Shown here: in pieces, positions 22,961 through 35,132 of the stretch | Layout of the letters: each line of letters starts with the position of its first letter | Position numbering within the stretch: the first letter of the stretch is position 1 | NCBI GenBank assembly: GCA_016617855.1 | Contig: JAECUM010093655.1 | Location: 1-64,000 of the forward strand | Direction: 5' to 3' | DNA length: 64,000 nucleotides | DNA from: Megalonaias nervosa | Lineage: Eukaryota > Mollusca > Bivalvia > Unionida > Unionidae | Notes under the pieces: model-generated | What the model saw: only the letters and a program-made list of their open reading frames with translations | The model's database searches: none | Told to the model about the DNA's origin: nothing | Made by a program: the position numbers and the translations under genes

Positions 22961-23423
22961 GCCCTTCTATGTTATATTCATAATGACAGTTGCTTTTCAT
23001 CACTGATTTCATTACTTCCATCTAACATAAGCTAAACAAATTCTGAGTTGTTAATGTCATCTACAACTGATCTTTTCAAAACTGACAAAATGCACATTTT
23101 GATCTTATAAATAGCTGTCTAACTTACACTTTTATACTTTCATCAGCCTTGTTTAATTCCTGTAGGTTAAAGTTAATCATTCACTTTTTCAGATGACATT
23201 TCATTTTTGGCTCAACAGTAGACAGTTCTGGACAAAAATATATCATTGTCACTAATATGTGTGTCTGATGTTACAGTTTCATAACACTTAGTGTTTATGT
23301 TCTCACAAAAAATCAATTTCCCCGCACTCATATGATCTTTGGAGACATTATGTCACTCCCAAGGACCTCTATAAATTTTGTGTACCCACATCAGACCAAA
23401 CATTTTTCATTTTGAATTTAGTA

Positions 23424-23742
23424 CAATCTGATTAAAATCAGATCTCCACTGTTATACATGAAGCTCTGACAGTAAGCACTTAGGTTTCATGTTCTATTAA
23501 CCTATGATTACCATAATTGCTAATTTTATCAGCCAGTCAGATGAAGTCTTATATCTTTGCATTTGGAGACTGAGCAGCTTGGATGAAGAGCATGAATGTG
23601 TACCGAACAGTTTGATTCACTTTCAGATTTTGAAATCTACATTTCCATTGGCTAATTCAAAGGTCACCAGAACAATACCCCTAAGCGGTCATTGTCAGAT
23701 CTTCATGTTGAACAGCGGAGATCTGATTTTAATCAGATTGGA
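23424..23742. mobile_element. M3 MITE with ~49-bp terminal inverted repeats
   Basis: CAATCTGATTAAAATCAGAT followed by CTCC.CTGTT..ACATGAAG..CTGACA at 23425-23473 is inverted at 23691-23741 with about six mismatches. The element is ~319 bp and has no coding capacity. The 112-residue frame across it is spurious. The end itself contains the small palindrome CTGATT..AATCAG. Confidence 0.75.
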
Positions 23743-24106
23743 ATTTGGTACAATGCATACATCCAGCCTTTTCTCTGTATCAACTATATCATTTAGTTCA
23801 ACCACGGAAATGGTTGTCTCCACAAATCATGTTATTTTATGAACCTTATTTCCATTATGTTTTTAGACGATTTAATAGAGAGTTCTCCTCACTATCCAAG
23901 TCAAGCATGGACTGTCATTTGGCTGGAAAAACTAAGAATTGTCCAATTTTTGATAGAATTTTAGGCTTTGCAAATTTTATCCGACATTTTTCTGACATTT
24001 TAATATGATGATTTATTGATCTCTGGATGACAACTTTTATTGGATGTTACTGCTACTGATCTCTTCTCATTTTTACTTCTATTTTGCCTATATTTTTGAT
24101 TAAGCA

Positions 24107-24262
24107 TGCCTCTGTGATTGCTCTTTTCCCTGAGGGACCAAGCTTAATTGCCTCTGTAATTGCTCTTTCCATGAGTGTTTAAGCTTAATTGCCTCTGTAA
24201 TTGCTCTTTCCATGAGTGTTTAAGCTAAATTGCCTCTGTCATTGATCTTTTCCATGAATGAA
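24107..24262. repeat. ~42-bp tandem repeat (about 3.7 units)
   Basis: TGCCTCTGTAATTGCTCTTT, CCATGAGTGTTTAAGCTTAA recurs; the middle two units are almost identical. Confidence 0.9.
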
Positions 24263-24387
24263 AACAGTCATTGGACTAAATCACTAGCAAAGTTTCATTT
24301 TGTTACATCAGTGTAAACTATGTGTTGTTTAAAATTCCCATGCTCAGTAATATGTGATGGTTGTGATAAGTCTAAAATAAGCTCACC

Positions 24388-24450
24388 CTCCCTATAATGC
24401 CTTTCCTTATATTGCTATTCTCGATATAACACAGTATCACTGTGGACCCA
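24388..24450. mobile_element. M2 MITE fragment
   Basis: CTCACCCTCCCTATAATGCC ... GATATAACACAGTATCACTG matches the terminal part of other M2 copies. It is short and truncated. Confidence 0.4.
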
Positions 24451-24454
24451 CAAT

Positions 24455-25190
24455 CAAAAATTAAACCATAAAATACTTGAAATGGTCTTTAACAAATTTT
24501 ACAATATAGGTTGAAAGAAAACAACAGGAAGCTTAGTATGGTACAGTCTTTATTTCCCTTCATTATTTTTGTTACAAAACTAAATTCCATGAATTGAAAA
24601 AATATATTTAATTTACATCAGCTCAAATTTTTACTATATGTATGATTGGCATTTCTCCCCGCCCAACCCCTACTCCACCACACCCACACACATGTATACA
24701 TAAACAACATTCATACAATTTTCTATCCTTCATTCAGTAGGTAATGCAGTCTTGGCACTAATGGACCAAATTATTGCATAACAGAGAGCTGCATGAAGAA
24801 ATATATAGTGCTGTATTGTCTGTAGATTTTTGTAGAATTATTTGATTTTTGGTAAGTCAAAAAAATTTAATCTGTAACTAAAATCATAATTATTTTTGTT
24901 GCTTTTTATTTTTTAAAATACAGACATGTTTCTTTAGATTGAAAGTTTGAAAATTTTAGTACCAGTAGTTCAGGATTGACTGAGAATGAAAATAAATGAT
25001 ACCCATTTTAGCAATAATTATTAGTATATTTAAAAAAAAAAATGAATAATGAGTGCATAAAAAATAAATAATCATTAGTATGATAATTCTTTTCAAACAT
25101 CGTATAAAATAACCTTCAGTCACATCACGATTTCTTACATACGCAGCTCCTCATTAGAAATAATTAGAGGCATATATAGATAATTGTAAG
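24455..25190. other. Intron sequence, nothing supported
   Basis: Very AT-rich, with a C-rich patch near 24655-24690. No exon, RNA or array is seen. Confidence 0.5.
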
Positions 25191-25192
25191 TA

Positions 25193-25405
25193 GTTGCTTG
25201 TAGCTTGAGTCAAACTGTAAATAACACATAGACCCTGATCTGCCATCAAATAATACACTGGCAGATGAGGATCTGTGTTGTTTTGTTGGACTGATTACTC
25301 ATAACAAACTCCATAGACCTTGATCTGGTGGTGCATTATGCAATGGCACATGTGGGTCTTTGCAGTTTGCAGCTGGATTCTACTTGTATTAGCTGCTATA
25401 AATGG
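25193..25405. mobile_element. M1 double-hairpin MITE, copy 3
   Basis: The left hairpin is ACCCTGATCTGCCATCAAAT ... GGCAGATGAGGATCTGTGTT. The right hairpin is built around GGTGCATTATGCAATGGCAC and ends GCAGTTTGCAGCTGGATTC. It follows the M1 plan throughout. Confidence 0.75.
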
Positions 25406-25911
25406 TATTAAAAATTTCATTTTCTTTGATTTCTTTGTAAATATTGCTATCAGATTGGTACTGATTGAAATCCCACCAGATTGAAACATACTGTTGTGTC
25501 ATTTCTCATCTTGAAGTGTTTAATGGCAGCATTTTTATTTGTTCTTGATGGCTTCTAGACAAATCATGATAAGGTCAACAGGAACATTTCAAAGGTGTGT
25601 GGAACAGGAAAGAGTTAGACTTGATGGGTCTTACAATATTTCTTTGATTTTCAACAACATGCTATTACCTGATAAGGCTGAGTGAAAATGTTATGCAAAG
25701 TATGGAGGTATAGTAATTCTATCCTGAGTGTTTTATTGGAGTGGCCATTGAAAGTACTGGCATTCAGCTGTTCTTGTACTAGTGAGGAATACATAAATTT
25801 ACATTAATGTAATTATTGCATTGAATTTGTGGATGTATTGAGCTATCAGTGTGTGTGTCTGTGTGTGTTCATGCACGCTTGCATGCATGTGTGTGTGTGT
25901 GTGTGTGTACA

Positions 25912-27570
25912 GGAACTCTGATTAGCCCTGATACCAGATCCATGTATATAAAGTAGATCTGATGGGCCGTGATACCAGATCTATTTATAAGAATTAACTC
26001 TGATGGGCCATGATACCAGATACATGTACAAGAAGTAACTCAGATGGGCCCTGATACCACATCCATGTATATGAAGTAGATCTGATGGGCCCTGATACCA
26101 GATCTTTTTTTGAGAAGTAACTCTGATGGGTCCTGATACCAGATCCATATACAAGAAATACCTCTGATGGGCCCTGATACCAGATCCGTGTACAAGAGTA
26201 GATGTGATGGTCTCTGATACCAGATCCATGTAAAAGAGTAGATCTGATGGGCTCTGATACCAGAGCCATGTACAGGAGTAGATCTGATGGGCTCTGATAC
26301 AAGATCCATGTACAAGAGTAGATCTGATGGGCTCTGATACCAGATCCATGTACAAGAGTAGATTTGATGGGCTCTGATACCAGATCCATGTACAAGAGTA
26401 GATCTGATGGACCCTAATACCAGATCCATGTAAAAGAGTAGATCTGATGGACTCTGATACCAGATCCATGTACAAGAGTGAATCTGATGGGCTCTGATAC
26501 TAGATCCATGTACTTGAGTAGATCTGATGAACCCTGATATCAGATCCATGTAACAGAGTAGATCTGATAGACCCTGATACCAGATCAATGTACTAGAGTA
26601 GATTTGATGGACCCTGTTACCAGATCCATTTGTTAGAAGTAGATCTGATGGGCCTGATACAAGATCATGTTATAGAGTAGATCTGATGGGCCCAGATACC
26701 AGATCCATTTGTAGGCCCTGATACCAGATCTATGCATAAGGTAAATCTGAAAGGCCCTGATATCAGATCCATGTATAAGAAGTAGATCTGAAAGACCCTG
26801 ATATCAGATTGATGTACTAGAGTAGATCTGACGGGCCTTTTTATCAGATCCATGTACTAGAGTAGATCTGATGGACCCTGATACCCGATCCATGTACAAG
26901 AGTAGATCTGATGGACCCTGATACCAGATCCATGTACAAGAGTTGATCTGATGGACCCTGATACCAGATCTATGTACAAGAGTTGATCTGATGAACCCTG
27001 ATACCAGATCAATGTACTAGAGTAGATTTGATGGGCCCTGATATAAGATCCATTTGTAAGAAGTAGATCTGATGGGCTCTGATACCAGATCCATGAAGAA
27101 GATCTGATGGGCCCTGATACAAGATCATATACCAGAGTAGATCTGATGGGCCCTGATATAAGATCATGTACCAGAGTAGATCTGATGGGCCCTGATACCA
27201 GATCCATTTGTAAGAAGTAGATCTGATGGGCCCTGATACCAGATCTATTTATAAAGTAAATCGGAAGGTCCCTGATATCAGATCCATGTATAAGAAGTAG
27301 ATCTGATAGACCCTGATATCAGATCCATGTACTAGAGTAGATCTGATGGGTCCTGATACCAGATCCATGTATAAGAAGTAGATTTGTTAGGCCCTGATAT
27401 CAGAACCATGTACTAGAGTAGATCTGATGGGCCCTGATATCAGATCCATGTACTAGAGTAGATCTGATAGACCCTGATACCAGATCCATGTATACGAAGT
27501 AGATCTGATAGGTCTTGATATCAGATCCATGTATAAGAAGTAGATTTGATACCAGATCATAATTTAATTT
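25912..27570. repeat. 40-bp satellite-like array (about 41 units)
   Basis: The unit is about AGATCTGATGGGCCCTGATA followed by CCAGATCCATGTACAAGAGT. Most units contain AGATCT and many GGGCCC. The unit is itself an imperfect palindrome centred on GGGCCC. Because 40 is not a multiple of three and no frame has a stop, all three minus-strand frames stay open for hundreds of bases and give a 40-residue super-repeat. This is not evidence of coding. Variants ending in TACAAGAG, TACTAGAG and TATAAGAAG are interspersed. A (GT)n tract precedes it at 25847-25908. Confidence 0.95.
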
Positions 27571-27834
27571 AGTTTGAAAATATGCTACCACAAAGTAACA
27601 TATTTACAAAAGCATAGAAGATAAATTCAAATGAACTTACAAGTTTCTCTGCCATCACAAAGAACAAAATCACATGAGAAGAACAGAATAAATAACATAA
27701 ATGAAAGATTAAATATAGAATGGTTGGGAAAGGGAACAGAAAGGGTTCACTAAAACAGTTCAAAGGATGGTTGCTGCAAAGGAAAGGAAAGTTGTGTTTT
27801 TTACATCAGGTTACATGTATTCTTCAATCCTGAG

Positions 27835-28050
27835 GGTCTCAGGATGGCTAAGTGGTCTACAGCTCTCACATTTACTGATCACTACCATCTCACCTCAGTC
27901 CATGTGGGTTCAAGTCTCAGGCTTGGCCAATGTGGGTATGTGAGAATTAAAGCTTGCCAGTAGCTTCCATTATGGGTCAGTGATTTTTACTTGGGTTTCC
28001 CATGTTCTTTTTCCACCAGTTTAAAGTAAATAAAAATAACCCATTATGCT
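27835..28050 (+). mobile_element. tRNA-derived SINE, family B (copy 2)
   Basis: A box CTCAGGATGGCTAAGTGGTC, B box GGGTTCAAGTCT at 27907-27918, then 'gtgagaattaaagcttgccagtagc', GGGTCAGTGATTTTTACTTG and GGGTTTCCCATG, then CCACCAG. The order is that of the copies at 14254 and 46600. Confidence 0.75.
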
Positions 28051-28099
28051 TTCATCCTCAGTTACTAACATATTTAATAACAAAGGGCCAAACTTCCAT

Positions 28100-28240
28100 G
28101 ACCTTGACAGAAACCCATGACATTAACAAAATTCTTTAAAATTCACTAGTCGATCCAGGCTAATTGGATGGTGGGATTTGAACCTTCTTGTCTTTGTCCA
28201 ATACCTTAACCACTGAGTTACCACAACTTCCTTGGGTGCA
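28100..28240 (-). mobile_element. tRNA-like SINE head (minus strand)
   Basis: On the minus strand the piece reads GTTGTGGTAACTCAGTGGTT, AAGGTATTGGACAAAGACAA, GAAGGTTCAAATCCCACC. That is an A box, a B box and tRNA-like spacing. It does not fold as a full tRNA with an acceptor stem, so a SINE head is preferred over a tRNA gene. Confidence 0.55.
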
Positions 28241-28483
28241 GATTGCAATATTTTCCAAGTTATGATTCCAGGGACTGAGTAAGGGCAGAACCCACTAAGT
28301 GCATATACTTTAAAGGTGGAGCTGTGAAGATTTTCTAAGCTATGAATTAGGGCCAAGTACACAAGGGATGGGAAATCTGAAAAAAAAACTGGCTGTATAA
28401 ATGACTTGGCTGTTTTATACTGAGAAAGTGTATATATATAGTAGTAGTATATATAAGGTTACATATATATATGTTAAGCAGCA

Positions 28484-28485
<2 letters not shown>

Positions 28486-28515
<30 letters not shown>
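28486..28515. repeat. (TA)n microsatellite
   Basis: A 30-bp TA tract preceded by shorter TA and TAG runs from 28431. Confidence 0.9.
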
Positions 28516-28519
<4 letters not shown>

Positions 28520-28593
28520 CAAGCTTTTCTTTCCCAACTGCAGTTTTAATACATGTGTGAATTTGCATTCACAAGCTGACATATGTCAACACT

Positions 28594-28998
28594 CCAGATG
28601 AGTTGTATGGGACCTACTTGGGCCTACTGTATTTAGAACACTTTCCAGATGAGCAGTATAAGGCCTACTTGAGTCTATTGTGTTTAGAACAGCTTTCCAG
28701 ATGAGCAGTATAAGGCCTACTTGAGTCTATCGTATTTAGAACACTTTCCAGATGAGCAGTATAAGGCCTACTTGGGCCTATTGTATTTAGAACACTTTCC
28801 AGATGAGCAGTACAAGGCCTACTTGAGTATTTTATTTAGAACACTTTCCAGATGAGCAGTATAAGGCCTACTTGAGTCTATTGTATTTAGAGCAGCTTTC
28901 CAGATGAGCAGTATAAGGCCTACTTGAGTCTGTTGTATTTAGAACAGCTTTCCAGAATAGCAGTATAAGGCCTACTTGGGCCTATTGTATTTAGAACA
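28594..28998. repeat. 51-53-bp minisatellite (8 units)
   Basis: CCAGATGAGCAGTATAAGGC, CTACTTGAGTCTATTGTATT, TAGAACACTTT recurs with starts near 28594, 28645, 28697, 28748, 28799, 28848, 28900 and 28952. Two unit lengths reflect ACACTTTCC versus ACAGCTTTCC. Confidence 0.92.
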
Positions 28999-29346
28999 CA
29001 ATATCTAGTTATGATACAAAAGCATGGTAAGTTTGATGAAGATATATCAAAGGATGCAGGAAATATTAAATAAATAAGAGTGAGATGGGCCAACAAGCTG
29101 AATTGACTACATTCTGTTTAGCAGTCAATTTGTTCATATACAGAAATCACCTAGAGATCAATCAGTATGTATTAATAAACCAAGAGATATCTCCCACAGA
29201 TGAATCAGTATTGATTTTATGCAATGGTCATTGGTTCAAGAGGAGTTCTTTGCTTTGGACAGATTCCCAGTAGACCCAGCTCAGGAAACTGAACAACAGG
29301 AGTGGCATTTGATGTCAAATACCAGTATTACATTTGCCCAGTGTTA

Positions 29347-29572
29347 CCATATATACTTGCTTATCAGTTGAGTCAAGACTGCAAATAATAAAGATCCTGA
29401 TCTGTCATCGCATAATGTGCCTGCATATCAGGGTCTGTGTTGAATGTTCTATTGATTACTCTTAACAGACTGCACAGATCCAAATCTGCCAGTGCATTAT
29501 GTGATGGCAGATCTGGGTCTGTGCAGTTTGCAGTTGGACTCATGTTATAAGCAAGTATATATGGTACGTCTA
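29347..29572. mobile_element. M1 double-hairpin MITE, copy 4 (best ends)
   Basis: Begins ACCATATATACTTGCTTATC and ends GATAAGCAAGTATATATGGT in inverted form (the right end reads TTATAAGCAAGTATATATGG). The terminal repeats are about 40 bp including CAACTGCAAA/TTTGCAGTTG. Two internal hairpins are centred near CGCATAATGTGC and TGCATTATGTGA. Confidence 0.8.
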
Positions 29573-29574
29573 AC

Positions 29575-30375
29575 CCTCAAATGACCCATGTTGTCAATTG
29601 TTCTGTGTACTTTGTGAACTAACAGTTAAATTTCAACTCTTGAATATCTTTATGCAAACATTAGGTCTATTGTGAATTATCAGAATTTTTACTTGAAATA
29701 TGCACTGATGCTGAGAAAGTTTTCAGGACATTTTGAATAGAACCGTTCCATTTTTAGGACTCTTAATAGTTTTGCTATTAATTTTTAAAATTTGCACTAG
29801 CCATTAGAATGCTTCATGCCTTTTGTGATACTTGTCATTGCCCATGAATTTCAGATTGCTGCCATTATTCCAGGTGTGGCCTGCTGACTTCAAATGATTT
29901 GGGTGCTAATTATCCATGGTTTAATGTTTCATTTATCAACTTTCTCAATTATTTAACAGTTGACATGCTTCATAAATTTGGAATCTTTGTTGTTGCTTGT
30001 GAACATGAGGTTGTTTTAATTGGTTTTGATTTCCTATATCATAACTGGATTTTGTATCCACCAAAATATTCCAACTGTTATTCCTGATCCTACACATCAA
30101 TTATTGATGCCAATGTCCTTAACAAAGGTGAAAATATTTGGCCATTACTCTTGTGAGACTACCAAGTTTAATACCTTGAATTAGATCCTAAAGCAGTTTA
30201 TGCTTTGAATATTTGCACAGGAATATTACTGAAATATTAGGGTATATTTGAATTTTGTTTTGTATAGTTGTAAGCATCATAATGCAACAAGTGACATTCT
30301 AGGTTCAAAGTACACGAAAGCAGTATAAGAATGGCTGTCTTTCTCCTTGGTAAGCTGCTGTTAAGTAAACGAAAA
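29575..30375. other. Intron sequence, nothing supported
   Basis: A 62-codon frame at 29899-30087 has no recognisable domain or splice-bounded structure. No repeats are seen. Confidence 0.45.
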
Positions 30376-30379
30376 CCCT

Positions 30380-31065
30380 AAAATTGATTTCTTCTTTAAA
30401 ATGGCTTAACAGAATTTGACCAAATTTGACAGAAAGCATTCTGGCCTAAAGACCATGCAAACTGTACAAATTGTGTTTAACTGTTGTTAATTATGACTGT
30501 AATTTCTAATGATCGAGAAACCTTCCAGCAGTTTTATTTGTTAAAACAACAGAAAATGAAAAAAAACAAAACTTGCTAACAGAATTCAGCTGATTTGAGA
30601 AATCAGGTTGGTAAGGAGACTTTTCATTTTCATACAAATGATTGCCACTCTGCCAACAAACTGAACTGCTGTTAATAAAAGTAAAAAGCCCTTTAAAAGG
30701 CCTCTTCTCAAAACTGCAGAACAGAATTTGATCAAACTTGACAGAAAACTTTCTAGCATGGAAGACTTTCAGTTTTGTAGAAATGATGCTAATATACATT
30801 AAATATGTTGGCTGTTACTGAAAATTAAACAGGAGATCCTTTAAGGAACTTCTCAGTTTGACAAAATTTGCTAGAAAGCATCCCTTCATACAGGCTTTTT
30901 AAGTTTATACAACTGATCTCAGTTGTCAAGTATGGCTGCTGTTACTAAAAATAGAAAAACATTTAAATTTCAGTAGGTTTTTTGGCCAACAGCATTTGCA
31001 TTTTGCTTTGAGGCATATTTCATCTAGGTGAGTGATCTCAGCTCTACTTGGGCCTTTTGTGACAG
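30380..31065 (+). repeat. Degenerate dispersed repeat, family R (copy 2)
   Basis: Recurring 'cagaatttgac', 'agaaagcat', 'atggctgctgttactaaaaatag' and the right end GTGAGTGATCTCAGCTC match the block at 6345-7945. The left end is missing. Confidence 0.5.
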
Positions 31066-31530
31066 ATTAACTCCACAGCAGTTGCTTTAGACAGTTATTG
31101 CATTTGGGACGATGTTAAATATTCTGCATCTGTATAAAAAAAAACTATTTTCCTAAACATTTCAAAATAGCTGCCAAATGTTAGTAGCCATAGGGCAACC
31201 TACATGAAAATTTCAAAGTCCATTGCAGATTTTAGGTTGCCAGGCCCTAATAATTGGGTTGCCTTAGACAATGAGAGCAGAAGTTAATGGTGTGGGGAAT
31301 TAATGGTAGAAGATGACAAAAAGTGAAGGTGTTAAAGTAGTTAAAGTTGTTTTTTAACAGTATTCTTAAATCTGTTGGACAGAACTGTTTACAGCCATTA
31401 TCTACTTTGACCTCAAGCCAGCCAGTAAAAATCAAAATATGGACTTCTGTAAACCATTTCTTTATAGTGTCTTACATGTATGCTCCCAGTTCCGAATTTC
31501 ATGTTATGCCTAAATTCACAGTAATCTGAA

Positions 31531-31930
31531 GCAGCTGAGTATCTCTTATTTCCGCTGCAGTAATTATCAACATATCAACGGCAGCTGAGTATTTTGTATT
31601 TCCACTGCAGTAATTATCAGTGTATATAAGGCAGCTGAGTTTTGTATTTTTCCACTGCGTTAATTATCAACATATACACAGCAGCTGAGTATTTAATATT
31701 TCCACTGCAGTAATTATCAACATATACACGGCAACTGAGTATTTTGTATTTTCACTGCAGTAATTATCAATGTATACATGGAAGCTGAATATTTTGTATT
31801 TCCACTTCATTAATTATAAATGTATACACAGCAGCTGAGTATTTTGTATTTCTGCTGCAGTAATTATCAACGTATACATGGCAGCTGAGTATTTTGTATT
31901 TCTGCTGCAGTAATTATGAATGTATACACA
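31531..31930. repeat. Exact 50-bp minisatellite (8 units)
   Basis: GCAGCTGAGTATTTTGTATT, TCCACTGCAGTAATTATCAA, CATATACACG recurs at 31531, 31581, 31631, 31681, 31731, 31781, 31831 and 31881, every 50 bp without a single net indel. Six of eight units keep the E-box CAGCTG, and most keep CTGCAG. Confidence 0.95.
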
Positions 31931-31934
31931 CATG

Positions 31935-33168
31935 TGGTAGTGTTCCCTAATTTGCCTTCAGAGCAGATTGGTAGGGAAAATTAAATACAATTTTATATAC
32001 TTGCTACCTGATATCTTTTCTGTTCCCTTCAATAGCCCCTCTGCAGTATCACCGAAAATATTCATGACAGTCTCCACACAAGAGAGCCTCAGTTTCAGAT
32101 TGTCTGCTTCCAGTGCTTGTCAGCTGTTTTCTGATCACATGATTCATGTGCAGTTTGCTAACTGTGCTCATCAGAACATATGGGAGACATTAGGGGTCAC
32201 ACATTTATTTACTTTGTTTCATGGGTCCAGTACATACTTATAGAAGTCTATTTCCATTATTTTAAGGCTTGAGGATGATGGAGATGATAATGATGATGAG
32301 TGTTTGAATAATCAATGCATGCCATATAAATTAGATATGTATCTATCAAGAATCTATTTGACTGTATGTCTGTCTGTCTGTATATTCAGAAGATTTATCA
32401 GAAATGATATATCTTTGTCACTGCTTCTCAGCCTATCTCGTTTGTGTTACTATGTAGGATCAACTCAATTTACTTGTTACAATACAAGACCAGAAGAGTG
32501 TCAACTTATGAAGAAGGTAAAATTTAAAAAAATAGGAACTCTGGTGACAGAATCTACCAAAGTACATCAGGGATTGGCAAAGGAGGGGAGTGTTCATGTT
32601 CAATAGTGATAATAAATTTTACGATGACATAAAGGCATTCTCACATGTTTACCCGGTATGAATTAAAATAATAAATAGAAAATTTAACTTTCAATTTGAA
32701 GTTAATGCTAGGAGAAGGGTTTTTAAAAATTGAGAAACCAATGACATTTTTATGGTAATACATTTTATTTGACAGAAATTAAGTCTATTTAAATTGTAAA
32801 TATTTTTAAGTTGATTCATTAATATAATTGAGTGTTTACATAATGAAATCTGTGGTTAATTTCCACATTTTCTCGTTATTCCAGATTTCCCTTAACTAAA
32901 GTTAGCAAAACTGTCAACAACTAGTTATATGTTAAATAAACTCAATACATGTACAGTCGTCCCCCTCTTGAACACGCCCCCCCCCCCCGACCAGCAGCCA
33001 CCCGCTTCTTACGGCCAGAATCCCTTGGCACTGACGAGTTTGTATTCAAAAGTACACTACAAAAATGAGTGGTAGGTTCATGCTAATATATGAATAGACA
33101 TCTTACAATCCAAAATGGATTATGCTGTAAGTTAAACAGTTATCTGACAAATTTTTGGGGTGTAAAAC
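31935..33168. other. Intron sequence, no gene supported
   Basis: A 100-codon frame at 32304-32606 has no family signature. A C-run lies near 32978-32990. No array is seen. Confidence 0.45.
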
Positions 33169-33171
33169 ATG

Positions 33172-33380
33172 CTGCATATGCTTGCTTCTAAGTCAAGCTG
33201 CACAGACCCAGATCTCTCATCACAGTAATGAAGATCTGGGTCTTCGTCACAATAATGCAGTCTATCTGGGTCTATGCAGTTTGTTAGCAGTAATCAGTAG
33301 AACAAACAGCATAGACCCTAATCTGCTGGAGCATTTTGCGATGGATGTTGTTAGCAGTTGGCCTTTACGCTATTATAAGA
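33172..33380. mobile_element. M1 double-hairpin MITE, copy 5
   Basis: ATGCTTGCTTCTAAGTCAAG, then a hairpin of CAGACCCAGATCTCTCATCA with GAAGATCTGGGTCTTCG, a second built on ACCCTAATCTGCTGGAGCAT, and an end at GTTAGCAGTTGGCC. The interior is partly rearranged. Confidence 0.65.
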
Positions 33381-33384
33381 AATA

Positions 33385-34295
33385 GCCAACTCAGAATTAA
33401 AAGTATACAGGGCTAAGCAAATGCAAAACAGTATAACAAAAAGTGATACAGTGTTATAAATGTAAATGTCCAGCCGGAAAATAGATGGTAATTTAACCGG
33501 TGGCTTATTGATAATAAGAAAACCGTTTGCTTATAATTGGAAAGTGTTTATGTAATTTTTTCTTGCTGTAGCATGATTCCTGAAGAAAGCCAAAGGTCAG
33601 CCAGTTGACAGTTTTCACTTGAATTGCTGAATTTTCTGTTTGGAACACTCTAATTTAACTTTATAAAACAGAGTTGGTTACAGTGAAAATGATATAAAAC
33701 TCCCAACAGGAGCCCACAATTTTCCTTCCTTAAGTGTAGGGGAACTGTTAATTTGATTTTTGTTTTTTGGGGCATGGGATATTTTTGTTTCTTATAAGAA
33801 TTTATATTAGATTTTCACACCAATCATCTTCTTGAACTTATCTTAGTAAATACGAATTTCCCATATAATCCTGTTTAGAATCATCAATATATTGACTTGC
33901 AAGATAAAATTCCTATGTAGGCAGTATGATGGAGTGTTACTTGGTAATTTTGGTCTGTCATTAGCTGACACCTCTTAAACAACGTATCACTCACGTGGTA
34001 GTCAGTGTACACATATTAAAAGTTATTAAACATTGTGTCTTGTGTGCAAGCAAGAATTACTCTAGTTGTTGCTTAGATTCACCGTCTTATATTGACTTGG
34101 ACTCTTGATTTGTATAGGGTTTAGTTCCAGTCAGATTTACCTCCTCAAAAAATGGTGTTGGACATCGTTTGGATCAGCTTTCCATAGCATTATAACTGAC
34201 AAGAAAAATAATTTGTTACATTCTATTAGACAGGACTGAAGAAGTATAATTTACAGTGCATACATTATGCAGTAATGATTAAGTATGCTGTTTCA
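33385..34295. other. Intron sequence, nothing supported
   Basis: AT-rich, with no exon or array seen. Confidence 0.45.
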
Positions 34296-34299
34296 TTAG

Positions 34300-34475
34300 A
34301 GCCATACATATGGACCAACCCTATTCTCCTCCTTATGGGTAAGGTGACCTTATATTGAGGTATTTTATACAGTAAATATGATTACTAATAAATGAATTCA
34401 TGACCATACCTGTCTTAGAACAAGGACCAACTTATACTGAGATTCCTTATAGTGAGGGAGAACTGCATTATGAGT
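34300..34475. mobile_element. Probable M2 MITE copy
   Basis: Contains ACTAATAAATGAATTCATGA, CCATACCTGTCTTAGAACAA and CCTTATAGTGAGGGAGAACT, in the order of an M2 monomer plus terminus. Divergent. Confidence 0.4.
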
Positions 34476-34602
34476 TGCATACTTAATAATTATGAACCAT
34501 ATCTTGACAACATATCAATAGCTTGAAATTGTTTAATGTTTCATGGATGGGTTTCAGAGCAAAATATATGCAATTAATTATAAAAGCCTCCACATCATCA
34601 AA

Positions 34603-34605
<3 letters not shown>

Positions 34606-34657
<52 letters not shown>
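34606..34657. repeat. (TA)n microsatellite
   Basis: 52 bases of uninterrupted TA. Confidence 0.95.
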
Positions 34658-34660
<3 letters not shown>

Positions 34661-35035
34661 TGTAGGTATATTATGCATACCTATCACTTTTTGGTCATAT
34701 TTGTGAGAAATTTTTTTTTAACCCAATTTATTTTTCTCACTAAATTGATCCCAAAAATTATGCTTGTCAAAATTGTATGATTTTGCAGTGGAGACTTGTG
34801 TTACCCCTGAATTCTTCTACATGTACGTGTGTATCTGTCAGAAATGTTACATCCAGAGAATTAGTTCAAAACTGTATTTCTTTATTTTTAATTTAAAAGT
34901 TTTGAGAATATTTGTTCCCTATAATTTGTAGATCCAAAGTAGTTATGCTGGGGACTCAGCTGAAATTTCTTCTCCGATATAAGCCATAGACCTTTTCAGT
35001 GGAACTTTAGAGAAGTTCAAATCTCTAACGTGAAT

Positions 35036-35132
35036 AACTCTGCAGCTGACTGCAGGTTGTTGCTAGGGGAGGAACTCTCCGCTTAAGAGACTGCAAGTTG
35101 TTGCTAGGGTAGGAACTCTTCACTTTAGAGAG
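35036..35132. repeat. ~46-bp direct duplication
   Basis: GACTGCAGGTTGTTGCTAGG, GGAGGAACTCTCCGCTTAAG is followed by a near copy GACTGCAAGTTGTTGCTAGG, GTAGGAACTCTTCACTTTAG. Confidence 0.75.

Noticed and set aside
23504..23842. 112-codon + strand frame
   Set aside because: It spans the right half of an M3 MITE including its terminal inverted repeat; not a gene.
25981..27591. Long minus-strand open frames (up to 182 codons) over the 40-bp array
   Set aside because: All three frames are open at once because the unit has no stops; the translated 'protein' only repeats the satellite.
28594..28998. CRISPR-like array
   Set aside because: Units are head-to-tail copies without spacers.
31531..31930. 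CRISPR-like array of regularly spaced repeats
   Set aside because: The whole 50-bp unit repeats, with no unique spacers; it is a minisatellite in eukaryotic DNA.
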